In this document: piece after piece, positions 10,545-22,794 of the stretch
How the letters are laid out: each line of letters opens with the position of its first letter
Numbering within the stretch: the first letter of the stretch is position 1
From: Eleusine coracana subsp. coracana
Taxonomy: Eukaryota > Streptophyta > Magnoliopsida > Poales > Poaceae
Assembly (NCBI GenBank): GCA_032690845.1
Contig: CM064417.1
Coordinates: 28,706,536-28,770,535, forward strand
Reading direction: 5' to 3'
DNA: 64,000 bases
Program-made: the position numbers and the translations under genes
The notes under the pieces: generated by a model
Database searches by the model: none
Seen by the model: the letters and a program-made list of their open reading frames with translations, nothing else
Told to the model about the DNA's origin: nothing

Positions 10545-12564
10545 TAAAAGTCCCTGAATGTAGCCTAGAGGGGGGGGGGTGAATAGGCGTTCCTAAAAAT
10601 TTAACAAAAGCTCGCAGCGGAATTAAAACTGTCAAAACCAGTTGCTCCGGTATAGCAAACCGGTACCTCCGGTTTTGTCAGAGAGCTTGGGATAAAACAA
10701 GTTAATGAGGAAAACCGCCAAGCTCTAAAGAGAAGCAAGCTAATAAAACAAAACACAGGAACCACCCCTATTAGATTCACAAAGAATCAACCTCAGAAAA
10801 CAAACTTCCAAACTGGATCTACCGGTTTGGTAAACTAGACACACCGTTTTCCTCAGGATAGAGAGAGTAAAACAGGAAATACAACGCCCCACTCAGTTCT
10901 GGCAAACTTATAGTTCCTAAAGAGCATGCAAGATCTAGAGGAAGTAATCATAGAGAAAACTAGCACAACTACACATGCAACCTATGAATCATCAAGAAAT
11001 GAAGCAAGAACTTAAGAAAGCAAACCAAATGAAGCACATGGAGATTTGTTTGCTAAAGTTCAGATTCACCCACATAAACCCTACGTCTCTATTGAGGAAG
11101 CTTGAGTTGCTCACAAGGCACACTCCAAGCCAGATCTCTTTCAACCGCTTTCCCCGATCCACTAGCTTTGCTTCTTTCCTTGCGGAGGCGAAGCGGACCT
11201 TCACAAACTTTCTCAAGGCTCACCACAAGCTTGGGAGCTCTAGGGCAATGCCTAGCCGACTAGGAGGTTTCACCTCCAAGAGTAACAAATGCTTCACGGA
11301 TTAGCACCACAATGCTCAAATGCTCAAGAGTGGGATTTTCTCTTTTGTGCTCTCAATCTCAATTTCTCTCAACCCAATGCTTAGGATTTATCACAAAACA
11401 CTCAAACCTCACAAAGAGGTGTTGGGGAGAGCTTTTCAATGGTTTGTATGTATTTTCTTCGTGCACACAATCAACAACATCCAAAGGAAGGGTGGAGGAA
11501 CTATTTATACTAATCCCCCAAAAACTAGCCGTTACATTGAACCAGTCAAAACCAGTCCCTCCGGTTTCCCAAACCGGTACCTCCAGTTTTCCTGAATAGC
11601 CGTTAGAGGTTTGAACCCAAACCAGTCCCTCCGATTTGGTAAACCGATTACACCAGTTTTTCATATCACTATGAGAGTTAGTGTGAGTGTAGGCCTTGTG
11701 TTTCTCTCATCTCACTTAGGTTTTTCTTTGAGCATTGAGACATTAAATGCAAACCATGTAGCATCCCTCTTGATAGAACGGCATGCCTAAACTCAAGATT
11801 AAATAAAAAGACAATTCTTCTTCTTGAGCTTGCATGATAATGAATATTGCCACTTCTTCTCTTTAGTGCTTCATGAGGAGTGCCACATGTACTTTTGTTG
11901 AGCGTCATTACCTAGAGTATGTGACTTGGGAACTCTTCATTAATAAGATTCATTTTCACCTTTTGGTTCACAAGTCACATTAAGTCTTCATGTTGCAACA
12001 AAGATTGATACTTGGAGATGTATGACCACTCATAGCTTGATCGGTGCATCGTGATTGCGCTCCACCTGCCCTTCACCATGGCTTGGGTCCCTCGGCACCA
12101 AGACTCCATCTTGCCCTTCTCCCGTGCATGGTCCATTGCGGCCAAGTCATGCCAATCCTTCACCATCTTGCTATCTTGAGTCACACATAACTTTGTATCA
12201 TCGTTATGCCTTTATTTGAACTTCTTCTTTGAAATATTGATTCGATCAAGTTGCTTCTGAGATTAAATACCATAAAGAAATAGCACTTGATCACTTCTTT
12301 TTCTTGACAAACACCAATTTGTTGAGACCATCTCATATCAATGGTTGTTATGTCCCATATTCATTTCAAACCTTGGCTTGTCATAATATTGTTCATATGG
12401 ACCCATTTATTTGACACTTCTTCTTTTCATCACATAGGCCCATTTTAAAGGATGATTATTTGTATTCAAGTAAAACCTACTCATGTTCTCACAAAGAGGA
12501 TTAGTCCTTTAATCACGTTGTCATACAACCACCAAAATCCACTAGGGGCATAGATGCACTTTCA
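10545..12564 (-). repeat. 5' LTR of copia element B
   Basis: The minus strand begins TGAAAGTGCATCTATGCCCC at 12564, a start I recognise from grass SIRE/Maximus LTRs. It ends just before the PBS with a C-run followed by GGGACTTTTA. The LTR is about 2.0 kb. Four paired ACCGGT/CCGGTTT words lie near 10634-10680, 10807-10855, 11545-11592 and 11618-11660. ORFs at 10975-11304 and 11312-11599 lie entirely in the LTR and look incidental. The base run of ten G at 10570-10579 is typical for this LTR end. Confidence 0.85.
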
Positions 12565-12967
12565 TTATCGAGCCCCTGAGAACCGTGGAGGGCTTGTGGG
12601 CATGCCCAGGTGTAGTGGAAGCATTATTTGATCCGTAGCTAAGAGCACATAGCTTGTGGGTACAACGTACTAAGCTCTGCAGAGTTATAATCTAAATCAT
12701 TTGAATGTCCATTGCAACTGGTTATGACACACCAAATCATTGGGCTCTAACGATTTCCTTGATGTGTGAGTGGCTGTAGTGATACCCGTGTTTTGGTTAA
12801 GGGTAATAGAAAGGTGTGCCAGAGTCGTTATGACCATATGTCGGAAGGCCCAACTAAAAGATGGGAACTGTCGAGATCAATTGTAATCTCCCCCAGGTCC
12901 AACCAACTAAAAGTAATAAAACTATTGACACTTGTTAACTCATGCTAAGTTACATCAATATAATGAT
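12565..12967 (-). other. Internal leader remnant of gypsy element C
   Basis: The sequence between the edge of B's LTR and the primer site of C. No ORF that I can support (12766-12948 has no recognisable content). I infer that it is the first 400 bases of C's internal region, interrupted by the insertion of B; the rest of C would lie left of the window. Confidence 0.5.
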
Positions 12968-12984
12968 CCCCAGCAACAGCACCA
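12968..12984 (-). other. Primer binding site of element C (tRNA-Asp type, mutated)
   Basis: The minus strand reads TGGTGCTGTTGCTGGGG, which differs from the standard TGGCGCCGTTGCCGGGG only by transitions. The same site is well kept in element D at 23972-23988. It lies 8 bases from the LTR edge, as in D. Confidence 0.75.
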
Positions 12985-12992
12985 GAAATACT

Positions 12993-15900
12993 TGTGACAT
13001 TTCTTAACATCACAACAAACATAATTATAAAGATGCACTAGAGTGTGAGTATAGTAGAATCCTCAAGTGCACGGATAATACCGTTGTAGCATTTCACTAT
13101 TGGATTGCTCATTTATAGTTCTACTAAAGGAAGGCTATAGCATAAATATATGATTTTTAATAGTAATGTAGTCATAAAGATTGGTATGAGTATTCAGAGT
13201 TTATACAGGGGCAAGTACAATAATGGATAGGGGTAGTGTGACACATAGAGCAATCATTCCTAAAGATAAATAAAAGTCCTATGTCACTAAGGAGTTTTAG
13301 TTAGGAAACCAAAGCTATGTCTCTAATGTTAGTATACCTATATTTACATAGTCAAACAATTATATACAAGGTTATACTAGTCATAGTGTATTCAACACTT
13401 CATGTACAGATTCACGCCCAGCATACACAAGGCAACTCCGTCTTGGACACACGTCGTAACCGAACGTGGAGGAGTATAATGGACAGATAGGGCTGTCACC
13501 ACCTACTTCCTACCTATACAAACCATGGATTACGAGGTGATCAATACTACCTAGCCGTCTAAGCACTGCACTTACATATTTAAGTAGAATTCTAGCACTG
13601 ATCAAACACTAGAATCATCGATAGGATTAACAAGTACTAAAGCATACATAACTCTAACCCTATGGATTAACAAGTCATGTGCTAAGCAATTGCAATCCTA
13701 ATTGGATATCAAACCCATGTTGAAGCATATAAACTAGACTAAAGTACAACTAGCATTATAAGATTTAGACTATAGTCAAGGTATATGACAATCATGACAA
13801 TATGGTAGTAAGTCTATATCATAATGAAAGCATAAAGTCCTATGACATGAATATGATATATAACCAAACAAGGAACACATATCATTAGCATAACTATAAG
13901 GAAGAACTATATTAATTGAGTAGAATAAAGTCATAATAATAAAGAGTAAAGGAAAAGATACAAGAGCCATACCAATACTCCTATGACTTGGAGACTTGAG
14001 CAAGGCTCCTCCTACACTAAATCCACTAGGACAAGGAAACTACTAAGTGAAAGAGGGAAATGAATAACTCTTGAGTGTGTGTGTTGGAGTGAAGCTCTCC
14101 CCTTCTATTTATAGGGGTCATAGGTCGGTACTGGATTGTAACCACCACGGAACTGCCATGCACCATGAAGGACCGAGAAGGCGACCAGAGGAGGGGGGGG
14201 GGGGGGTGAATTGGAGCCAATTAAAATTCTTCTCAAGAACTTGGCCTATATCCCAATTACAACCCGAACCGACCTCTGAAAGAATCACCAATGCCACACA
14301 CACCAACTTGTGATGTGCTAACCCTAGGAATGACTCACACCAGTAGAAGAACTAGAGATAAGCAAAGAAAAACAACCAAAGCTTGAAACTAGGAAAGAAA
14401 ACACAGAATAGGCAGCTCAGACTGACCATCAGCAGTGCCGGTCAGGGGCATCGGCAGTGCCTTTTAAGGAATTTTCTCCCACACCGGCAGTGCCGGTTCA
14501 GGAATCCGCAGTGTCGATTGACATAAAAAAGAAGATGAAATTCTCGGTAAGGACATCAATAGTACCGATCCAGATTTTTCTTCCCGCACCGGCAGTGCCG
14601 ATGGAAAGATCGACAGTGCCGATCAACCCCCGACAGAACAAAAAAATTGTCGCGATTTTGCACAAATCTCACCCAAAACCTATCGAAATGATCTCCAAAT
14701 CATGCGATTTTTGAACCAGCCAATCCACAACACATCACGAATCTAATCCAAGAAGATCCACTCAATTGGCTCAAGGAATCATCACAGATTTTAGATCTTG
14801 TGCCAAGAATACCAAAAAGGGGAAACTTGAGAAATCCTTCAAATCGAAGGTGCTAGAGCTCTTGATTCAGTCAAGGACCCATATAGGATTGTTCTAGCTC
14901 ATCATTTCACTATGATCCCCAAGAAATCCACCCCAAAAACTCACTCAAAAATTCATTCAAAAGTTCCCACGAAAATAGCTCCGAAAATAGAGAAAAAGAC
15001 AAATTCAGGATTTAGCGAGTAAGGAAGATCTTGAGCATGAATTTGAATCTCATATCATTGATTCATCAAGTCAAGATTCATGGATACATGGCTAGGAAGC
15101 CACCCTCTTCCTCCCACTATTTGGAAGAGAAAGAGATATCTCTCACACACCCTCTCCTCTCCTCTATTAGATGAAGACATCTCCTAGCACTTTGAATCAA
15201 GACCTAAGGCAAGGCTAAGAGAAAGAGAGGCACCACTTCCACAAGCCCTACCTCTCCTTATATAGACCTAGGGGTTGTCCTAAAGACCATCATACCCCTC
15301 ACCTACAATACACTGCCACCTACCACCAGAGGCATAACTGTTCATCTTTTTTCTCGTCGCCCAAACGCCATCGAGCCCTTCACGACTTTGCTTCGCCTCA
15401 ATGCAAGCTCCGTGATGGTGCCACGTGCACCTCCAATTGCCGCCACCAGTTTTGAGGCCCAAACCAGGAAACCGCCTTGCACGTTTCTCAAAGTGTGACT
15501 TCTTGAACTTGACGCGTGTCACCTCGTCCCGTGATCCTCCTCATCAGCAAGTCTCTCCCGCCTCCAGTCCATGAAGCCTCTACTTGCACCGGTGCCCGAT
15601 CACCTTTGACTTGGTCAACCCTACCATCTTGATCACCACCCACGGTTTTGAGGCTCAAGCGTGAAACCGTCCATGGTTCTTGCCTCTCCACGTGTACGGT
15701 ATGGATCACCCTTGACTTCACCCGGTCTCCTGATCATTCGGCCCCAAGTCTCCTACTTGTGCCCGATCCTCTTGCCGTTGACCGCCAAGTTGACTCCAGT
15801 GATCTACACATCATAAGACAAGAAAACACATTTCCCATCTCCTACAAACTCTCCAACATCTTTACCAACTCCAGTTAGTCAAAAACATGACATGCACAAG

Positions 15901-16439
15901 CTCATGCAATCCCCAAATTCCCGTATTTCAACTCAAACACCAAACTCAATAATTGTCAATTACTCATCACATATTACAAACCATGGCACATATCCACATG
16001 GTTTGTCACACTGACCTGGGAAAAGAGCTTAGGAGTCGACACATGGAGGCCCGTTAGAATTGGGCTCAAGACTTGGTTGGCCGAGCAAGCCCCAAGTCGG
16101 CCGACCTGGGAATGGGCCCCTCAGGGTGTGCTTCCTCGGGGTGACTGGTAGGTGGGTCCTCTTCTGAATTAAGTCAGTGTTCTCTAGGGGAATCCTATGC
16201 AGCCATGTATGCAATCCGATGGAAGTGCAGTTGACACCGTCTCATTGGCTAGAACGGTGTTTCCCTAGATTGTGCTCCATTTCTCCGCATATATTGTATC
16301 AAATCCCTGCATGCACATGAATTTCCAAGGACAAGTGTAATCTTATTATTCCTAACTAACATGCAAGTATGAAATGCTATGTCTTCCTACTTTTACAGGT
16401 ATATTGATGGTCGAAATTGGTACTTAACGACCATCAACA
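12993..16439 (-). repeat. 5' LTR of gypsy element C, split by solo LTR S
   Basis: On the minus strand it starts TGTTGATGGTCGTTAAGTACC at 16439 and ends next to the PBS. The same family recurs as E (17601-26971, minus) and as a plus-strand copy at 29955. A TATA-like CTATAAATAG (minus strand) lies near 14110, followed by a CA-rich leader. Excluding S (14166-16010) the LTR is about 1.6 kb. The ORF fragments inside are not convincing genes. Confidence 0.8.
14166..16010 (-). repeat. Solo LTR S, SIRE/Maximus-type copia, inside the LTR of C
   Basis: Begins (plus) TGAAGGACCGAGAAGGCG and ends GGTTTGTCACA. Its first 80 bases closely match the LTR start of element G at 60007-60079, so S and G are one family. 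Alignment of the flanks with the uninterrupted family member at 29955-30500 shows the C LTR resuming on the far side. I see no clean 5-bp duplication (CACCA versus CTGAC). It carries paired CGGCAGTGCCG words at 14416-14630 and a run of 14 G at 14193-14206. Confidence 0.75.
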
Positions 16440-16905
16440 AAAACCTTTTTTTTTCTCACTCGAAAATCCCCTTTGGTTATGTAGTAAGCCCCTGCATACG
16501 CATTTTCTTCAAAACTCTAAAAACTCAACCTAATCCTTGACCACTACCCAGATGCATATATATATACCCTTGCTAGAGGTAGGGCTTGCAGAGTAACTTA
16601 TGTACTCACCCTTGCTTTAAACTAATTATTTAGAAGAAGGAGAAGAGGAAGAAGCAGCCGCGGAGTTTAACAAATAGGTTGCGTGTAGAGCTCGAGTTGC
16701 CTGTGGACTTCAATAAAGCTTGCGTGCTGTTTTCCTTATTTTGAGGATGGCATAACCACATCCTGGCTTGTAATCTAAGACTTGTATGACCTTATCGTCC
16801 CTGCGTGGACCTAATAAAGATCATCGTATCGCCCTTCATATCATTCGTATATGTGTACCAACTACCGATGCAGTGATTGGTATGTAAACACCGTATATCC
16901 TGGGT
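16440..16905 (+). repeat. 3' end fragment of a Tekay-type LTR
   Basis: The R-U5 portion of a plus-strand LTR: a TACTCACCCTTGC stretch, a run rich in GAAGAAG, a CTCGAGTTGCCTGTGGAC segment and a terminal ACACCGTATATCCTGGGT. The same order of motifs occurs in the U5 half of element A's LTR (minus strand, about 7830 down to 7510). The left part is missing where C abuts. Confidence 0.65.
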
Positions 16906-16907
16906 AG

Positions 16908-16920
16908 GGGTATCAGAGAC
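16908..16920 (+). other. Degenerate primer binding site after the Tekay-type LTR fragment
   Basis: GGGTATCAGAGAC, close to TGGTATCAGAGC (initiator tRNA-Met), directly after the LTR fragment. The element-H ORF starts only 20 bases further on. Whether H truly belongs to this LTR or is joined by chance is unclear. Confidence 0.5.
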
Positions 16921-16939
16921 CTCAACCAAACCACGAGCA

Positions 16940-17557
16940 ATGGAGGATGAAGAAATTCAACCTTCAAAGCCCCCTTCTCAATTTGAGGACAATCTTGTAA
17001 AACATCATGGAAAATCCTCAAGTTGTCTCTATCAAAAGAAATCACCAACTCATGTATCTTCTCCCAATCCTCTTATGGAGCCTTTGCTCCGAGGGATGGT
17101 GAAGGAGATAACTTCAAGCATGAGCAATGAGCAGTCGAGAGAGGCTGAGTTTTCTCCGTACCTAATTTGGATTAGCTCCCCTTCCTCTTTCATTCAATGC
17201 TTCATAAGAGGAGAAAAGGTGAATCTTCTTTATAGTCCCACTGTCGGTGCCAACATCATTTCTGATGCTTGCGCTTTTGCCATTTTGGGTTAAGAACTCT
17301 TGGCACCTACTTGCAAATTTCTTCAATGTCCCTCCAGACCCATTTCAGAGGGATATAGGATTTTGCAAAATGTTCCTTTATGGCATAGAGATGTCGAAAC
17401 TCTCCTTGACTTTCTTGTGTTTGAAGTCTGTGACTTTGACATTTTAATTGGGCATCCCATGGAGAAACTTTTCTCTGAGGCACCGACAAAGGAGATGCTA
17501 GACATTGAACTCAGGGGTAGATATTTTACTGTCCCTATGTCTGTTGACATCTGCTAG
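16940..17557 (+). pseudogene. Element H, protease-like module 1
   Basis: The plus-strand frame from the ATG at 16940 reads MEDEEIQPSKPP, then SSPNPLMEPLL, LIWISSPSSFIQCFIRGEKV, LLYSPTVGANIIS, and after a frame change near 17290 VETLLDFLVFEVCDFDILIGHPMEKLF. The order (hydrophobic strand, PTVGAN, later VxxxLDFxVFxVxDFxILIGxP) resembles a retropepsin fold (ALLDSGASxxxxP, then FxVxDxxxxLILGRP), but the catalytic D-[ST]-G is replaced by S-P-T-V-G. The same module recurs twice after the E/D insertion (27014-27496 and 27840-28297). I recognise this ORF type from grass retroelements annotated only as hypothetical. Retropepsin kinship is my inference. Confidence 0.6.
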
Positions 17558-17573
17558 GTCATGCTAAATAAAT

Positions 17574-17594
17574 AGACCTGGGCAAGGCGCTAGA
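17574..17594 (-). other. Primer-site remnant of LTR E
   Basis: CCTGGGCAAGGCGCTAGAACTACT aligns with CCTGGCAACGGCGCCAGAAATGCT next to LTR D and with the matching site of C. It shows that E was a 5' LTR followed by a primer site. The internal region stops within about 20 bases of it, against the H frame. Confidence 0.55.
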
Positions 17595-17600
17595 ACTACT

Positions 17601-18127
17601 TGTTGGTAGAACTCAACAGATGGTTAGTGTGGGCAAGTTAAATCCGCAAGCGCACGGACATCCCGTTGTAGCATTTCACCACTGAATTACTCCATTGGCT
17701 ATCATTTATAGTTTTCCCAAGGGAAGGCGGTGGTCAACAGATAGCATGTTCATAACCATATAACTAATAATATACCAAAGTCATAGATAGGGGTAAGGAT
17801 AATAAAGATAGTGGGTAGTGACACAGAACAATCCATCCTAACATTAACACAAACCCAGGTTAAGTGGCTTAAAGAGGATTCAAGCTAGATCCTTATGTAC
17901 TTCTATATTTCTGTCTATAGGTTAAATACAACACATACAAGCCTAAGTCCTATATTGAATCAAAGCAAGAAGGATTAATAGGCACAGCAGGGCTATCACC
18001 ACCTACTGGCAATCCTTTACTAGGACACGTGACATTAAATCTATTAAGTCTGTAATGCCACTCCTAGGGTCAGGTAACAATAAGGCAATTAAGTCCTTAG
18101 CGTCACACCTATTCCTGTTTGTGGGGC
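17601..18127 (-). repeat. LTR E (C family), left part, split by element D
   Basis: Starts TGTTGGTAG at 17601. From 17640 it parallels the C LTR (CCGCAAGCGCACGGACATCCCGTTGTAGCATTTCACC compared with the text at 13050-13100). It is interrupted at 18128 by D, whose duplication GGGGC occupies 18123-18127, and resumes at 25864. Confidence 0.75.
18123..18127. other. Target-site duplication of element D, left copy
   Basis: GGGGC, identical to 25864-25868 on the other side of D. A perfect 5-bp duplication proves a single clean insertion of D. Confidence 0.9.
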
Positions 18128-20026
18128 TATTGGCGTTTGCTACGCTCTAAAGATAAAATGAATTAATTCCGCAAGAGCACGGAACACCATTGTAGCATTT
18201 CACCCGGGAGTATTCCAAGGTATCGTATTTATTTCCACAGGGAAGCAAGGCGTAAGATTATCTCGGCTTAACAAAGATATGACTAAAGAATAATTCCAAC
18301 TATCCAAAGACGGGAGTAAGTATAATCAATGATAGAGTAGGGTAGTAACATAGGAGAAATCCACACTAAGATAAATAAAGAGATCGGTTAAGCTAGCCGG
18401 GAGGACAGTGAGTCTAAGTCTAAGATTCCTAAAATATATCTTCCTAATATATCTAAGTCAAGCGTCAAATTCTAGTTACTCGGGTTGAGCGCTTACACCA
18501 ATTTCTTGGTACAACCTCGAGTCTTTCACCTGTTAGCTCACTTCGGGGCACGAAAACGATCCACTAATATGGGTCGTTAACTAACCTCTGTACTAGGGGG
18601 TACAGTATCGCTAGACAAACCTACTCGAGACTTCTCGAACATGGTGGATTACTAAAGGGAAGGACAGGGCTGTCACCACCTGTCGCCTACCACACAACCC
18701 GTGGGGACGAATGCAAATCCAGCTAGCATTGACTTAGGCACCGCGCCTACGCCTACACAAGATATTCTTCAACTGATCGAGCAAAAGAATAGCCGGGAAA
18801 CCCGTGAACTATGCAACAATGTTTCATAACGATAATTGTAACTTGACAACATATAAAAGGAAAGATATTTTATATTGATAAGGGATAAATCTTACATAAA
18901 GAGAAAAGATAAAAGAGAGCTCATACAAAGACTCCGTGTCGATTCCGGAATCTCGAGCGATGCTCTTGACTAGACTCTAACTCCTGACAAACTAACCTAT
19001 TGTACATTGTGGCACAAGTAGTGGGAAATGGACTCCTTGATGTGTTGCTTGTTGATTTCCTCCCAAATTATCCACTATTTATAGGTGGCAATGGGCAGGG
19101 AGGTATTTGTAGATCAGGTGGAGTCGATGGGCCAAAGTCGGTCTGCCGGGCGGCAGGACCCACCGGGCGGCCACATGATTTTGTCAGTTCAACACCGACT
19201 TGTCTTGGATGCTTTAGTAATCTTGTGGAGTCGATGCCTTGGTTAGTTTGTACCATTTTCCGTGGATTTGGGCCGGTTGGCCTACTGCGCCGGGTGGCCT
19301 TGGGTTAAGTATGTTTCCAACTGACCTTGCATTGGACCTCTTGGATTGCCCCATGGAGTCAGTTGGTGGGTTGGTTCCCACCGACTCTTCATTTTGTGGT
19401 CGGGAGGCCTCATGGGCCTCATGGGTTGGCAACCCCGGGTGGCCAACCCAGGCTGGGCGGCAGCCCAGGCCTGCTGACAAGCCAGGCTGGGCGGCATGCT
19501 CAGCCGGGTGGCGGCCTTGGCCAGGTGCCGACCCCCTCTGGGTCGCCCCTTGACTTCTCCCGGTTGGGCCACTTCTTGGCCTTCTTTCCTGAGCCATATT
19601 TCATCACTTTTGGTCCAGGAGGAGAAAACGGCATCATGGTGAAGTGTTTTGCAAAATCAGTCGGGTCGGTTGATCATACTGATAATGATTCCGGTCGATC
19701 AGCCAGATGATTAATTTTAGCCGTAAACGAACCTGTCGGCCGGGTCCTGATTTTAGCCTGTAAACGACCCTATCGGCCGTGCCCTAATTTCGGCCTGTAA
19801 ACAACCCTGTCGACCTGTGAAAAATTGCTGTTTCACAGTGGTGATTGGCCGACAGGGCATTTCTTCAAGTTTTTGCATATTTTGGCCCTCTTATACCTAC
19901 AAACACATATCTCACCATGACTCGTGGAATATTATTAGTTTAAATAAATATTTAATAAATTTAGGTCTTTACCTTGCATTTCCTGACTGGTTGGTGGCCG
20001 ATATTGGGTTTTATTGGCTGCCAACA
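18128..20026 (-). repeat. 3' LTR of non-autonomous element D
   Basis: Runs from TATTGGCG to GCCAACA, 1.9 kb. It matches 23997-25863 along its length (about 92% in the first 125 bases by eye) apart from an indel near 18795. The solo LTR K at 33255-35183 is a third copy. GCCGGGCGGC-type words cluster at 19400-19530 and CGGCCGxGTCCTGATTT-type repeats at 19730-19810. Confidence 0.9.
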
Positions 20027-20040
20027 CCTCCCCAAGCTTA
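20027..20040 (-). other. Polypurine tract of element D
   Basis: The minus strand reads TAAGCTTGGGGAGG directly before the 3' LTR. A second copy of the same motif lies inside the element near 21596-21612. Confidence 0.8.
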
Positions 20041-21639
20041 AACCTATGCTTGTCCCGAGCAAATTAAACTTAGAAGTGATGGATCAGGATTTGCTTCAAT
20101 ATTAGCGCCCTGCAAGTATCAAGTGCACAAACATATACTCCAACATAATATGGGTAAGTATAAACCAGCAGAACTGTGTCACTAAGTCATTCTCATTATA
20201 CAGCGGGGCTTATTGGCATTTTATAACCTTGTCATAAGCGGTTGAAGTCTAGAACAACTAATTTAGACTTTGTCATGCAATCTCCTATTCGATCATGAGT
20301 CCAAGGTTTTTGTAATGCTGCATAAGATTGAAAATCTTCCCTCTTGGTGCAATCTTTACTCTGACTTTCATCTCTCAAAAGATGTATTTCCTTACCAAAT
20401 GCTCATCCTACTTTCTAAAAGTTTGGCTTAACTATGTGGAGCTTGGTAGGATGGCGTATTTAGCATGCATGTATTATTAAGCTAAGAGATAGTCCTAGCG
20501 AAAAGACATTGCACTTCCACATTCCAATCATTTAGAAATGATGTCCAGTGGAGAGGGAGAGAATGGACTCATGCAAAGGAATGGGCTAGCACAATTGCAA
20601 AGGTCTTGGGTGCAGATTCATCCCAAAGACTGGATTTTTGTGCTACAGCGAAAAGATGGTCCTTTATTTTTGCTCAAAGATATATTTATTTTATTTTTGA
20701 ATGAACCTTGAAACTTTTTGGTAAAGCACATCCATGAGAGGTGATAAACTTTTTCTTTCTTTCAGCTCTCATGGTGTAAAGAAGCTAATTCAATGGCTCA
20801 TATATATATTTTTTTTGCAAACTTTTCCTGAGCAATTGTCTAGGTGGACCATAATCTTTTAATAGGATCAAAAGCTCACAAAAAGAAAGATTTTGGTTAA
20901 CATGCTTGGTAGAGTGGATGCATGATTCCGTTGTGGAAATTGCATAACCAAGCATTATTAATTTGAGAACTCAATGATAACACGAAGGAAAATGATTGGC
21001 TTTGGAAGTGCAAGTCCCCCACAAGGATCAAATCCTAACTTGACTCAATGCATGCATAAACAGTGTAGACATGGTTTTGCTAATCAATATTGGGCCACGG
21101 TAGGAAATTGTCTATCATAGGGAAGATGTGCACCAAGTAGGGGGCTTTTGTTGCACCATGGCTTTGAAAGAAATAATTTGACTCTAATCATAAGAAAATC
21201 ACAGATTCATCCAAAACATGCCATATCATAAACTCCAACAACTAGACTTGGTCTTTATTAGCCATTTCGCACCAACTAAAACATAGAGGGACTAGTGTTA
21301 TTATCATGTCGTTCTACAATTATCCATAAAAATGAGGAGTAGAGGTTGTATACTTGAGACTAAAAGGGAGCTAATAGAGCAACTATTCATCATTTCCATA
21401 GGCAAGGTAAAGACCAGGTTCTCAAATATTATTTGGCAAGGGAAATCTTTTTGTTCTTTCAGGATTTGCAAATTTTTATGGTTTTCCTTGAAAGCTAAAA
21501 TCTTTTTGGGTTTTTCTTAATTATCTCAAAACCAAATGACTCAATTAGAAAAACAGTGAAAGAGGATAGAACAAGTGGCGCACCTTGGTTTGGGTACCTC
21601 CCCAAGCTTAGGTCTTTGCAGGACTTAAGCTTAGGTGGT

Positions 21640-22037
21640 GTTCACTGTGGTGGTTGATACTCGATGTTGAAATGGCCGAACAGTTGATCCATCATGGAGA
21701 TGTTTGTCTGAAGTTGTTCCATTGTTTGTTCTCACCATTCTTGTTCTTCCCTTATGGCTTCCTGTATTTCTTGTGTTCAAATGTTGGTTTCATAGGCATT
21801 GGCATCCAAGTATTGCATATCTTCTTGCAGCTCTGAAAAATTGTATGATGTGAATCCGGTGGAGCGAGAAGTGCTTATTCCTCTATGAGGTTGGAGGTAA
21901 CTCCCCATCCCATAGGGCTCATAGTTGTCATAGGAGGAGGTAGTGTAGTAGGTCGATGAACTCGCAAAACCGGGGACTTGTGGTTGTTCCCAATTGTATT
22001 GGGAACCTCCCGATTCACCAGTCTGAGGCATGTTCAT
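21640..22037 (-). pseudogene. Relic ORF in element D
   Basis: The ATG at 22037 opens MNMPQTGESGGSQYNWEQP, a low-complexity Tyr/Ser/Gly/Pro-rich region. It then continues through stops near 21775 and 21735 into a short amphipathic helix (EQLQTNISMMDQLFGHF). No domain recognised. It could be the tail of a decayed gag or ORF3-type protein of an Athila relative. Confidence 0.4.
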
Positions 22038-22794
22038 TGCGGTTCCATGCTACTGCTAGAGGCCCCTCCAAATGTTTGCCAATACTGCAAAAGAGTTACT
22101 TGGACACAATACCCAAAGGACAATATGATAATAAAGGTTAGCAATTAGTCGTTCGGTTAGTAGTCCAAGTGTTAGTCGTTCAAACGTGCAAGGGAGGCAA
22201 CAAACTCGCTCTAGTTGGTTTTATTGCAGCACACTTTTATTCTTATGTTCAAAGCGCACATACTTGGGGGGCTAGTGAAAAGAAAGAAAGGGAGAAGAGT
22301 GTTTTCAACTGAAGGTTGAGGGGTGAAGAACTTGGAGAATGAGCCCCGGTATTTATGGGCTCGAGAGGAGGCATGGGGGGCAACATTCCACGAGGGGCGA
22401 CAGGCCATGCCGGGTGGCAGGTCCTCATCCTCCTTTTGCTGCATTATTGTTTTGGTGGTGATGGGAGAGGGCTAGGTCCATGCGCCATGTGATCCACTTG
22501 CTTACTTTGGCCAGAACATTGTTGGAAGTGAAGGGAGCAAGAAGAGAGTGATGGGATGGCTAAAGTTGGATGTTTGCAATGAGTGCCATGCCATTCATGA
22601 AGCCTAGGGGAGTAGGATGGCAGGTGAGTGTGAGTAGTGAAAGAGTGATGTGATTGTGTGGCTCTCCTTCATTTACTTTTACTCATGGTGGGGTCTTAGA
22701 TGAGCATTTTTCAAAAAGGATGTGCTGGCCACACCTCTTTTGCTCATGGCCATTATTCCTGTATCACAATAGCATGGAATCCGAGAAAAAGTAT

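Noticed and set aside
14166..16010. Target duplication for solo LTR S
   Set aside because: Flanks CACCA and CTGAC do not match. I kept the solo-LTR call because the flanking LTR C resumes on both sides, but do not claim a duplication.
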